Positions 32,843 to 43,835 of a stretch of DNA of 64,000 nt are shown piece after piece (the stretch's first letter is position 1; each line of letters begins with the position of its first letter). Origin of the DNA: Podospora comata (taxonomy: Eukaryota > Ascomycota > Sordariomycetes > Sordariales > Podosporaceae). Both the position numbers and the translations under genes were made by a program. The notes beneath the pieces are model-generated. The model did no database searches. It had not been told where the DNA came from and was given only the letters and a program-made list of their open reading frames with translations. The DNA lies in contig CP071495.1 of assembly GCA_017354895.1 (NCBI GenBank), positions 975,001 through 1,039,000 on the forward strand. The letters run 5' to 3'.

Positions 32843-33761
32843 GATCGCTTTATCTTTCCGAATATGGTGGCTAGGAAAATGGAACAATGAAGAGTTGGGT
32901 AATCCAAAGAGTAAGGAGAGCATTTGAACTTGCGTTCAAATACCCATATTCGAGTCTTCCAAAACGCTACTCTCGAAGCAACTCCCATTTGTGGACCTTG
33001 ATTGATTTGAGTAATGGAAATGGGCGGCAATTTGTCGCGATGTCTCACATTTGGAGCGTAGAGCGAGTAGCGCCCAATGGCAATACAACACGGTCGATAC
33101 TGCAGCCACGACCATTGCTGTCTGAAAGCCCAACTGCGCATTCATCGACATTATTCCAATCGTGTCAAACCACGCTCAGTTGCCTCGAAAGCGGGTTGGG
33201 CAAGCTGGAGCTCTACAAGAGGGTTGGACTGAGCATGCCCAAGCGCAGGCGACGTGTCGGTCAGCGGAAAATGCGCGGCGACACTGCTCCTGCAAGCCGA
33301 GCTTCATGCAAGATGCTTTCTAAATTCTAGGTACTTTATGTCTTGATACATGGGTACCTTAGGTAATGTGACAAAGTCAAGGTGAGCTGGACACTGTGAA
33401 GAGCACGCCAAAATGTTACTGACGGCGTAAGGTACCTAAGTAAGCCAGTCAAGCCTCCGGCTATGGAGACCGACGGAATGGATGAGTAGGTAGTCCATGA
33501 CTATCGTGAAGGGGATAGCTTGGTGAAAGACAACGGTGTGACCAGATAACGAGCTATACCGTGACAAGCTTCCTTCTTGTTTCTCGATTCAAACCAGGAG
33601 CAATGTGCCAGGTCCTTAGCATCGCACCTACCAACTCGGAAGTTGCTCTGTTCCTGCTCTACTAGGTAGCATGGCACCTTCCAGTAGCCAAATACAGATG
33701 AATACAATGTCTTAGGCAGACCTCTACTACAGCCAAAAGAACACCTACCCGCACCAAAGCA

Positions 33762-34385
33762 ATGGCCTTCAACTGCATAATGGATGCCTCATCTCCTCAA
33801 AATAAGGCGTTAGAAGATAGTGCCGAGGCCTCTTCATCTAGAAACAAGGCCTTCGAAAACACATTCGAGGCCTATTCAATCGACTACGAGACCCCGCCAA
33901 CTTCTCCCGACGCTTCCTCATCTTCAACGAAGGCCTCCTCCGTCGAACGGGACCTCAACGCCGAGTTCGACAGGCTCTTCTGCTCCGACTTCAAGACCGT
34001 CGAAACCGTATCCCAGCCGAAAAACGTCGAGCCCCTCGTCTACCCTGTCTGGGACCGCTTCTGCTTCCGAAAGCCCGACGTCGGTATGCAGCACGCTCAG
34101 CTAACCAAAGAGCTCCTCATGCGAGAATGCACCGGCAAGCCCTTCCCCATGGTCGAACAGCATGGCCCTGATACGACCAGAGAGAGATTCGGGGACGAGG
34201 TGTGGAACATTCACGACTTGATGCAGCAGAGTCGGGACATGAAAAACCCACCGGAGATGGTTGACGGGGTGGTGGATGAGCTCAACGCAAGGGGCCCGCC
34301 GCCGGGAGTGATGAGCAAGTTCTTGATCAAGATGATGAAGGATGAGGCGCGCTATGTGGGAAAGAGGCTGTATGAGCAGGTCTGA
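33762..34385 (+). CDS. Hypothetical protein, 207 aa
   Basis: Single open frame with ATG at 33762 and TGA at 34383-34385. The N-terminal 60 residues are Ser/Glu/Ala-rich and contain an imperfect internal repeat (NKALEDSAEASSS / NKAFENTFEA). The rest is a folded-looking, charged domain with VYPVWDRFCFRKPD, a His/Glu-rich middle and a C-terminal helix (MSKFLIKMMKDEARYVGKRL). It has no signal peptide or transmembrane segment. I recognise no family, and no neighbour suggests a role. Confidence 0.6.
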   Translation: MAFNCIMDASSPQNKALEDSAEASSSRNKAFENTFEAYSIDYETPPTSPDASSSSTKASSVERDLNAEFDRLFCSDFKTVETVSQPKNVEPLVYPVWDRFCFRKPDVGMQHAQLTKELLMRECTGKPFPMVEQHGPDTTRERFGDEVWNIHDLMQQSRDMKNPPEMVDGVVDELNARGPPPGVMSKFLIKMMKDEARYVGKRLYEQV

Positions 34386-34902
34386 GCTGTGAACGGGAGA
34401 TTCTTGATGCTTTGGAGGGAAGCAAGCATATTTGCCAACCAGGTTGGCGTGGAAGTTGTCTCGTTTTCCAACGATTTCAGCAATATTTTGGTCCTTTCAC
34501 CAGGAAGCATAGACTAGCATAATGAGGCGGAGGACCATGGAACCAACTGATTATCATCTACATACCTTACTTATTCTGACCATCTCAAGACTGGAGTGCT
34601 CTCTGGGAGGAAAAGAGTCATCGAGCCAATCATAGGTACTTATACCATTCCATGATGCCTCGATGTCTGTGCTACGTGATAGTCTGGACCACGGCAACAC
34701 ACCTAACCCACTAACACGAAGTTGCTTCCCTGTCCGCCCCGCTTACCCCCGGTCTGGCGCGCCATAGCGTTCTCTTGGTTGTGGTAAGACATCTTGGCAT
34801 CCCCCAACCGCGCCCAGCAAAAACAACGTTCATCCATCATCCCCAAGCATCATCACCGCCATCTCCATTCCCCGCCCCCATTGACCCCTTCAGCCCCGCG
34901 AC

Positions 34903-35692
34903 ATGCCGTTGACCAAGTCCCGACAACGAAAAATCCAGAATAAACTACACAGATCCCTCCCCACTGAGGGGAGCCGCGAGTCAGAACTGTTTGTCCTCCC
35001 TTCCCTGTGTCCTTGTCCTCCATCTCCAAACTTCCCCACTAACAAACTGTCTCTTCTTTACCAGATGGGTCCAAAACACCAACTCCCCGCTCCTCCGCCT
35101 CCCCCCTGAACTCCGAAATCGCATCTACGAGCTCGTGTTATCCGTCGGCCAGATCCAAGTTATATTCAAAAAGTATGAGTTCAGGGCTATCAGCAACGGC
35201 GCGAATAGTAACAACACTCATCGACCGCTGTACGATGTTGTTCCTGGGGGGTTCGGGTGCATGGTATTTGGGCGGGAGGAGAATCCCTGGCCTACGGCTC
35301 ACCTTAAGCCGGTGGGACCCGGGCAGAGGATTCCGGCGGCGTATCAAAACTGGAAAAGAGGCATGACGCTGCTGTCGTCGGTTTGTCGGCAGCTGTACCA
35401 TGAGACGGTGCTGTTGCCGTACAGGTTGAATGCCTGGTCGTTTCATACCATTGCGGTGATGGACAGGTTTCTGATTAAGGAGAGGAGGCTGCCTAAGAGT
35501 CATATGGGGGCGATTAGGGTGTTGTATAGTCAATGTGTTTTGACCGCGGCGGTGGGGAAGAAACTTGGTGGGTTGGAGATGGTGCTGTTGGATGGGGGGT
35601 GGAGGATGGTGAAGAGGGTTGTGGAGGTGGACAAGGATCATGGAGACAAGAGGGTTGTTTACTGGGATATTGAGAAGGGGTGGTGGAAGTGA
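34903..35692 (+). CDS. F-box-like/DUF7730-type protein, 237 aa
   Basis: Exon 34903-34988 starts with a basic MPLTKSRQRKIQNK. The intron 34989-35064 (GTTTGT donor, CACTAAC branch, TTTACCAG acceptor) joins it in phase to exon 35065-35692. The second exon begins with SPLLRLPPELRNRIYELVL, the hallmark N-terminus of a very large ascomycete family (DUF7730 and F-box-like proteins), followed by SSVCRQLYHETVLLPYRLNAWSF. Function is generally unknown; relation to F-box adaptors would imply protein-protein interaction. Length is typical. The convergent end is followed by a G-run and no further gene. Confidence 0.75.
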
Positions 35693-36067
35693 TATTAAGG
35701 GGGGGGGGGTATGGCATTGTTTTGCGAGGTGGGTGTTTGGCGCTGGGAAATTATATGTTCTGCAATAAAACATGTACAACCGAGTTGTTTTTGGAGGCTG
35801 ATATTAAGCTTTATTTTTTATCTCATACGCTCTCCCATAGTTCATTGATACATCTTCTCATAACCCAACACAACCGTGAGCTGGCCTTATTAGTGCAATA
35901 GCACGATGTTATCACATACTGTCTATTTCACAACTCAGAAAGGACCACAGCGCGGAAATTACAATAGCACAAGGTCAAGGATTGGATAATGTAGAGGGCA
36001 CAAAAACTGGGCCAGGTTGATTTGCGGATAGTCCTCTTGGCTCCCTTCCTCCCGTCCGTTCTACCAG

Positions 36068-36316
36068 TTAGGCAGATAGCCGGCGCTCCGCAGACTTGCC
36101 TCCTACTGTGAACAAGTTTTCAGGGTTCACACACCCGGCAGCCCTGATCTGTGTCATAATGGTTCCAGCATGCGAGACTGGAACGTTCTTTTGATCTCCA
36201 ATCATGGGCCGTGATCTGGCTATCGCGGTAAGGAGGCTTGAACGCGACCGGTCGAGTGAGCATCCGGTCCACGAAGAATGGCAAACAGAAGACTCGATCC
36301 CCGCCTCTGACGCCAT
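36068..36316 (-). CDS. Possible small protein, 82 aa
   Basis: ATG-started open frame of 82 codons with no recognisable domain (MASEAGIESSVCHSSW...). It lacks splice or neighbour support and could be chance. Confidence 0.2.
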   Translation of the reverse strand: MASEAGIESSVCHSSWTGCSLDRSRSSLLTAIARSRPMIGDQKNVPVSHAGTIMTQIRAAGCVNPENLFTVGGKSAERRLSA

Positions 36317-38989
36317 ACTCGAACCATCTGAGCAGTGCGCCTTTCTATATTACCTTCCCCGCGCCCAGGCTTGAGCCTGCTCAGGTCCCCGCCCCTGACC
36401 GGGCCTAGGCACTGACGTGCTCACATGGAGTCCTCGTATTTTCCTTCTCTCCTAGGGAAAGAGCTCCGGAAAATCTAGTTCCCCTAGCAGGGCTCAGTCA
36501 CCTGACGTCCCACCGTAATTTTCCTAGTATATCCTTTGATCTCTGAGAATTCTTCAACTCATAACGTTTTCTTCCTTTCTTCACCACTCTCTTCTGGTCA
36601 ACGCAGTCCGCATCGCCCTCGGGCAACGGATGAAGGGTCAGCCTTCCTCTCTTCGTCCTCATCTTCACCGTGTCACCAATCCCAGAGCCTGGCTGGCGCG
36701 TCGTTCCTCGCAGACCTTGGTCCACGCCAACTGCACTGTATCCAAGCCGATGTTCTCTTGTCTGGCGCGTTCGACCCCGTCAGATCGGTGAGTCTGTCCC
36801 GCCCACTCTTGTCCTCATCTCTAACTATGACAGATTGGTTTGCTGACCACATTCTCCTCCTTGCGAGGATGGGCAGCGTCAGACCTATTAACGATCTTTT
36901 AAGGCCTATTAACTATCTTTTACCCTTATGGAGGGATCCTGTCGGGCTCTCATGCCCATCATCTTGGTCTCAGCTTCGAGGGCGTGGACTCCCTCTCGAG
37001 CCAGTTCGGTGCGATGAGTCTTCCGCCTAGCAACGGCCACGAAGCCTCCAATATGTCACAGATCCAGCAGCATGGATACATGACCAGCCAGGAGCAACCT
37101 GTCGCTTACCAGGGCTACTCGTCCAGGGCTGGTTTCCCCGGACAGCGCGAACGTCCTCATGGTCCAGAAGCGGGCAAACTCGTCGAGGAGCCCAGGCGTC
37201 CATCGGCCGTTTCTCTCGCCAGGACATGACAACAAGGTTTGTTCTCTCAATCAGCCCACAACATGGCCTTTGTGCTAACATTTCGGTGAAACAGAGGAAG
37301 AGGCGGACATCACTGCCCACGGCTCCCATCAGCCCACCTGCCTAAGGCCCTCTCGACGGCTCTCACATCACTGCCCACGACTCCCATCGCGGAGAAGTCC
37401 TGGGCGCTCTCAAGGTCAATCCTGCCATTCCAAGGCTGTGTCGGCGGCGTTTACCCCGCCCACGCACGTCTAGTCGATTGAGCAGTGTCTGGATGGAGTG
37501 GAGCAGAGGATTGATGCAATGCACTTACGCAAATCTCGGCCGAGCAGGTCAAAGGGTAGTGTTCAAGGGTTACATGCAGCTCACGGTTGGTGGAGAGCTC
37601 TGGTGAGCTTGGAGGGAGGAGCACGTGCTCGAGTATCTCTATGGGCAAGGTATTCTGCTTGGGTTGGTGGCTATCTTTAATCAGAGGATATCATCAGTTC
37701 AATTACATGCTTCAAATCAACTCTGTGGCTTCGTCAGCTAAATAGAACCTGTGTCCGCCACTGTTTCCACCTGTATTGAGTGCTCTTAACCTGTTAATCA
37801 ACCCTGACCATAACATCTTTTAGCAAGAGGTCTGCGAGTCCCGGCTCGGCTGGGATTGGTTTTGCACAGAATCTCTCGACCGTGTTCTGATTTCAAGTAC
37901 ATTTTTACACATCAATCCCACGTCAAATCACCTTTCAAGAGTTTTCGGCTCCCTTCCTCGACTCTTCCACACACGGCAATCCTTTGAACTGCCAATGCTG
38001 GCTCTTGTGGTAGAAGCGGCCCAGGCTACTCTGGGATTTGAGCGTGTAGGATGCGTGTTGTCCCTGGCAATGATGTGACGGAAACATGTCAGTTGGCGGT
38101 CTTATTTCTTACTAGACATACGTTCTCTGTCGATACCCATCATCAATTCATCCCTGAACAGTTCGCCACTTGCAAGTTTGCTTTGTCGAGTCACTTTCGG
38201 CTGGTCTTGGTGCCATACTTACATGTTTGCGTCATGGAATAAAGACGTGACTAGGGAGGTCACACCAGATCAGCGTTGTCCGTTTCATCCCCATCGAGGG
38301 TGATGTATATGTGAGTAGATATTTTGAGCGGGAATGACTCGGTCATGAACCCTTCCATCTTCTGATCTTGCCTCAAAGCTGTCGTGTGCTATGATGATCG
38401 GTCTGACGTTTAGCTCTCCTCGGCTTGACGCTGTGGTATCATGCTCCCCAATCGTGACTGTTTCTGCTCATACATGACTGGACTGCTGTTACCTTGTCCT
38501 GTCTATTGTTGGCCGGCAATGAGTCAAAACACAGGGCACTTTATATCGCCGGAAGCTCGAACTGAATGATGTGATATTCGTAGATTCGTATATAGACGAA
38601 CATAGTGTCAACATCCCCCAGAGGGTGTGAAGTTTGCGACCGGTTTCTTCCAACCTAGACAGAATCAAGGCTACAGCAGCGACAAAGCTCCGCCACAAAC
38701 GCCCGGTAAGCCCGAGTGGAGGTAGACTCCTTCAAAGCCAGGAAAGCTATCCCTGGAATACCATTCCTTGGTCAGACAATAGTGAGCTGCCAGTTGCTAG
38801 CACCACCCAAGCAAACAGCGCCTCCCTGTCATAATTCACCACCCCGATCCACCTCGACGACCCAGTGAAAACCAAGCCAACAACCCCATTCCACCTCCCA
38901 GTCCTTCCCCACCTAGCCCACAGCTGCCTGGTCCAAACGCATCCATAAGTACTTTGGTCCCTTCCCGTCCTTTTCCCTGGGATTCTCCA
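36317..38989. other. Gene-poor stretch with gene fragments
   Basis: No complete gene. Near 36890-36930 a block of about 20 bp is tandemly duplicated (CCTATTAACGATCTTTT / CCTATTAACTATCTTTT). At 36984-37125 on + a Gln/Ser-rich frame (LSSQFGAMSLPPSNG, then GYMTSQEQPVAYQGY) looks like a host gene fragment. A 23-24-bp direct repeat (ACATCACTGCCCACGGCTCC) recurs at about 37308 and 37367. The remainder shows nothing I can interpret. Confidence 0.35.
37122..37227 (-). pseudogene. Partial copy of the 97-aa gene at 23.4-23.8 kb
   Basis: About 105 bp align with 23535-23645 at high identity, including the shared stretch GTCCTCATGGTCCAGAAGCG. The minus-strand reading matches SWREKRPMDAW to SGWRGKWPVDAW, then, in another frame, LLDEFARFWTMRTFALSGET to LLNEFSRFWTMRTFVPSGET. 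The copy lacks 11 nt between these blocks, which breaks the frame. No flanking repeats were seen. It is a truncated duplicate that has lost coding capacity. Confidence 0.65.
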
Positions 38990-39024
38990 GTTGAGCCACC
39001 AAACCAACCCACCACCCCCTGTCG

Positions 39025-39940
39025 TTGTCTCCGACTATCAAAGCGCAGGCATGCCCCCTGTTCTTTCTTTTGAGTCCGTTTCCAAACGCCCTCAGGCCCA
39101 TCCCAGCCCTGAAAAGGGATCACCAGCGCCAGCTCACCACCCTCCTCAACAACCTCTGGGACGCGCTCATAGCCCCCAACGCCGCCTCCTCCCGCTTATT
39201 CATTTTCCGGCTTCCACTCCCTGCTTGAAGAATTGGGTGTCTGGTCGTACGCCGACGATCTCACGACTGGGGTGTTGAAGGTTTTTATTGCGGGGTAAGT
39301 GAAATCTGTCAGGTAATCGTGTCTGTTGTGCGTGTGGGATTGTGTATTCTTCATCAAAGGGGACACAGATACCGGGTGGTTCAGCTTGTGTTTTGATCCG
39401 CGAGAGGAGACGTCTCGGTCAAGTGAATGGCCATTCTCCCAGCACCTGAGCCTCTTCGTTGGTGGTGAGCAAACAAATAGATGCGGTGGTGTTTTGGACT
39501 TGGTTGTTAACACTAGTTGATGACAGGCAATCAAGCTGCTCATCGCCGCCAGGATCAAGGAATTAGAGGGGAGAGTCCCGTCGCGTCGGGTCTCCTTCGC
39601 CGGGAGCGATGGCGAAGAACATCTGGCATGATTTCGACAACCGGGAGGAGGCTCTGGCCGGTGATATGCGCGAGTTGAAGTTGGTCGAGGACGCCATGGA
39701 TGTTGATAAGGAGAATAATTCTTGTTTCGTGGTGCGGGACAGGGCGCCGGTGAAGTCGCGTGAAGGCGGGTTGAGAAGATGGAGGGTATACTGCTGGCGC
39801 CCAAAGCGGCATCAAAGCCACGCAAGCACGAGATACAACGACAGATCTTGTCGGCATATCATGACAGCACAGATGCTTTTTGCTGGGACGATAAGGAGTT
39901 GTGGGATGAGAGGTTTAGGCGGCGATCTTTGGCGATATAG
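39025..39940 (+). pseudogene. Decayed gene, unrecognised
   Basis: Successive + strand segments with clear protein-like composition lie in changing frames: QRQLTTLLNNLWDALIAPN (about 39124), SLLEELGVWSYADDLTTGVL (39221), IKLLIAARIKELEGRV (39530), HDFDNREEALAGDMRELKL (39626) and KHEIQRQILSAYHDSTDAF (39830), ending WDERFRRRSLAI at 39940. A real-looking donor GTAAGTG at 39295 and an acceptor ACAG at 39523-39526 suggest one intron, but the other frame changes are too tight for introns. Three or more frameshifts make this a pseudogene. I cannot name the family. Confidence 0.45.
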
Positions 39941-40067
39941 AAATGAGTCACCGAGGGTCCGTCTCTGGAAGAAAAGCTCGAACTGTGAATACGAGACATT
40001 GACCCTAATTTGTAGTCTGTTTCCTTACTCGTTTATCTTTGATGTTCCCACCCAGGAACATCCCCCT

Positions 40068-40937
40068 CTACCTCCTCTCTGGCCACTCTATCTCCCCAAT
40101 CCCACACCCCCTCTCAACACAAGCACTAACAGTATGACAATACCTCACCTTCCCCCCCTCCACCCTAAAAAGATGGCTATCTGGCATCGGCGCCTGTCCC
40201 TGTGTCCTATCCAACCCAGGAAACCCCATAAAAACATCCACCGCTCCCATCTCCTCATCAACCACATACCGTCTATACGGCACCTTGATCCCCCCCGGCA
40301 TAACATGGATACAATCCTCCCCCTTTTTCGTCCCCCTAGCCGGCAATCCCCCCTCCAACCGATAGCAAGGCTCAGCATGCCACGGTACATCCCCCCTCCC
40401 CACATCACCAAACCGATCAAAATACCAATCCCCCAGCTTTTGTATCTGTTCCCTCGATTCCCGTGCCGCCAGCGGAATAACATCCCACTTCTCCCCTTTA
40501 TTCAGATCCAACGTCCCAGTCGCGTTAAAAAGCCAGTCCCCCTCGTCTGTAACCACCGATTCAATCAGGCTTATTCCCGTGACCGCTAGATTATCGGGTG
40601 TAGCCTGCCAGATAATCCGCGTGTGCAAAACATACGGATGTTCCTGCGTAGCGGCAATGATCTCAGTGACGGAAGCGCACTGCTCGACATCGTGGATCGA
40701 TCTGTGGAAGTCTGGATTGATGGGCACGGCGAGGGAGGAGTGGGAAAGGTCGCCGAGGACGGCGTTGTTTTCGATGTAGAGGAAGTTGGGGGCGGATCGG
40801 CCGAGGGTGGAGATGAAGGAGTGGTTTCCTACGGTTTGGGCTTCCACGTAGGCGGCGGTGAGGGCTTTCAGGAGGGAGCGGGGGCAGGAGGCGCGGGCTC
40901 CTAGGAGGAGGAGGGTTAGTGGGAGGAGGGACTTCAT
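40068..40937 (-). CDS. Secreted protein of the DUF8021 type, 289 aa
   Basis: The ATG at 40937 gives a clear signal peptide (MKSLLPLTLLLLGARAS); the frame extends upstream but without a better start. The mature part has the layout I associate with DUF8021 proteins of ascomycetes: an N-terminal domain with FLYIENNAVLG, a middle section, then CIHVMPGGIKVPYRRYVVDE and FMGFPGLDR. It ends in DSHLFRVEGGKVRYCHTVSAC. Several cysteines suggest disulfides. It is expected to be extracellular; the biochemical role is unknown. Codon choice is GC-rich like the other intact genes. The decayed gene at 39.0-39.9 kb lies convergent to it. Confidence 0.8.
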   Translation of the reverse strand: MKSLLPLTLLLLGARASCPRSLLKALTAAYVEAQTVGNHSFISTLGRSAPNFLYIENNAVLGDLSHSSLAVPINPDFHRSIHDVEQCASVTEIIAATQEHPYVLHTRIIWQATPDNLAVTGISLIESVVTDEGDWLFNATGTLDLNKGEKWDVIPLAARESREQIQKLGDWYFDRFGDVGRGDVPWHAEPCYRLEGGLPARGTKKGEDCIHVMPGGIKVPYRRYVVDEEMGAVDVFMGFPGLDRTQGQAPMPDSHLFRVEGGKVRYCHTVSACVERGCGIGEIEWPERR

Positions 40938-41380
40938 CGTGGTGGTGAGGAGGTTGGGTGGTGGAGGGTGAGGATTTTGGGGCGAAAGAGATGTTGGGGG
41001 GATATACATACTGCCATCATAACCGGCGGTGTCACATCTGTCACCGAGTTGACAGGCTTCGATTTCTAATGGTCATGGCTACGAGTCGCCTGGTACTGTT
41101 TGGCATTGAGTGCTGGATGTCGTCGTTCAACGGCTAAACAAGTTGGGGAAAAGTGTGATTGGATGGTTCCCCTCAGCAATTACACGCGGGAAGGACCGAG
41201 TGTGTACCTGCATTCGACGGGTGCCACTTTTATTTCCAGTCACAATCCTCGGGTCAGACTTGAGTCTTCGTGCTCCATGCCATACTTCCCTCAGTCTTGT
41301 CAATGTCAATGTCACAATATTTCTCACGGCAGCTCAATGACTCCAGACTGGCTTTCCCAAATAGTGACTATTGAAGAAAT

Positions 41381-41449
41381 ATGAAAACTAGCTGCGGCTG
41401 TTGTACATGATAGAGAAAAAGAATGAAAACTAGCTATGGCTGTTGTACA
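41381..41449. repeat. 27-bp direct repeat, two copies
   Basis: ATGAAAACTAGCTGCGGCTG (start of unit one, 41381-41407) recurs at 41423-41449 with two mismatches over 27 bp, separated by 15 bp. Confidence 0.7.
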
Positions 41450-41698
41450 ATAATAGTTACAGGAGATAAGAGATACAATGCCTGACAATTGCACTGAAGA
41501 GGATATCACCATTTACAACACATCCGGCACGCCTAACCTGGCCCAATCTTCTTCCAAGCCCACATCCTTTTCCTCGCTCCGGCTGGTGGCCACCTGTGCC
41601 AATCTCCCTCCCTCTGTCCCTCCCTACCACCCCACCACCAAAGCCCCTCATGGGCTTGTTGTCTCCGTGCGACATCTTTTCGTCGTTCTCGTCAGCCT

Positions 41699-41831
<133 letters not shown>

Positions 41832-43835
41832 CAACGTTTGGGACACGTTGAATCGGTTTGTCGAAGAACATTATGCAGCGAAAGGGACTTTTATCCCTCA
41901 ACCTTCGCTCATGATTCCCATTCAACCAACCTGCCTGCCTAGCGACCCCTCTCAAACCGAGATATGTCATGGATGGCGGAACACTCATCCGTCTCTGGAA
42001 GATTGATGGTGATCCAGGGTTTCATGGGAAAGTTGTACATCTTGCCGTAGCTGCCGTCTTCTCAGCGAAACACGTGCTAAGGGTTGGGTGCGTCGGGCTT
42101 CTGGCGGACGGCTTGAAAGCAGATCGCCACTACCTGGGTAACCGGGCGACAGATTTCAGAATCCGGATCAGATGCCCTGTAGAGATATATACCACCCGGC
42201 CTACCCTGTGTGTAGGATCTCCTTTTGGTTCCACAGGTCAAGACGATAGATGGCACGATGCCGAACAAGTCGACATGGAAGAAACGACCGGCAATGAATA
42301 TGCCCCGACCGACCCATCGAATCCATGTCCTCATACAGCTGGTTGAGAACATGTTCACCGTAGCCTGGTCGTGCCAGTTTGTTCGACTGAACACCATCGC
42401 CGTTAGCAAAATCATCGACACTCGGATCAAACAGGATGAAACTCACGCTAGGTAAGCCGGGACAGCTGACTTGTGGGAAGTGTCTTGTGTCCTCCCCCCG
42501 GATGGGGGGGAACAATGCCAGAGTTGTAGAGGGACCTGCATAGGCCTGTTAGCCACCGCCTCGAGCACCCAAATCAATCGAACAATGTTCTCACCTATTT
42601 TCTACACTCATTGCATGTAGAAGTTTCGACAGCAGCCGCAGTAACGATATGTCTAGATCTGGGTTGAGACTAACTAGTCAGCCAATTGGACGCGTTTGTT
42701 CGACCCAATAGTCCAATTGATGGGACGAGGGGTAGATGAAGCGACTTGCAGGATAGGAATAGTCGATAATGATGCTAAGGATGGTAAAGATGCAGTCATC
42801 CACCCTCGCTGCTTCTGGTTTTCCCGCGAGGGCAGCTCCTGTGTCAGTCGAATGGTAGTTGTCGTCCAAACATAGATCGATGGAAAGGATCGGATGGTGC
42901 CGAGGTTGGAGGGACCATCGGACGAGGGTGTGCTGTGGGCAACAGGATCATAGGAGGAGGGGAAATGAGAAAGGGCAGATGGATCCAAGAGGTTGGGATA
43001 GCCGGGAGATGGGAATGCGCATACCTGTAGTTCTAACTGGTCTTGCTCGCTATGCTCGCAAGCAAGTGGTCGGTCACGTCGGCGGCCCGGAGGAGTTGGT
43101 GGAGGGCTTGGACGTTTTTGAGCTAGGAGAGGAATGGCGAGAGAGATGGAAATAGAATTGATGGTATTGTCTACCCCTCGATGTTGCAGGGACTAGGTAG
43201 TCCAGGACCCCCCGGCTCCTCTCGACGTGTGGCGGGGACTCGGCGGGCAGGGGGCTCTTCAACAACCGGGCATTCGGTCAACACGGCTCCGAGTGTGCGA
43301 TGGGGGGCAGGCATCCTCTCAAGACGAGAGACTCAAGGGTGATTCAAGCACACCCAAGTATTCCTCCTCATTTACAATGAATGCCTGATGAAGGTCTCTC
43401 AGATAAGAACGGTCTATACACATCTTCTCATCATGAAAACAAGCCATTCACTCGCACGTCATGTGAACAGCCACCTGAAAACCTATGGACATGCCCGATT
43501 TCTCACTGTAATTTCTCGCTGTTGGATACTCCACGCTTTCACTTCACACTGGGGGCTCTCATCACAATTCCCATCACGACTCGCATAATCAAATCACAGC
43601 ATTCACAAATATCACCACTCGACCATCAAAACTTATGAAATATCCTGAATTTTGAGCAAACCAAAACACCAACCATCTAGGCCATGCATCTAAAGTACAA
43701 GATCCCCACAAAAGGAAAGACAAACAAAAGAATAGTCAAAAACTATGTGCCCTCGCGAGCTGGTATCTATCTACTACACCCATACACCACCGCCCCCCAA
43801 GAATATCAATCATGCCTCCCAAACATTCACATCAC
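41832..43835. other. About 2 kb without a supportable gene
   Basis: A minus-strand frame at about 42200-42450 (FDPSVDDFANGDGVQ, GYGEHVLNQLYEDMDSM) has protein-like composition but no start or splice support, and could be a relic. The rest, including the 3' flank of the HAD gene, shows nothing recognisable. Confidence 0.35.
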
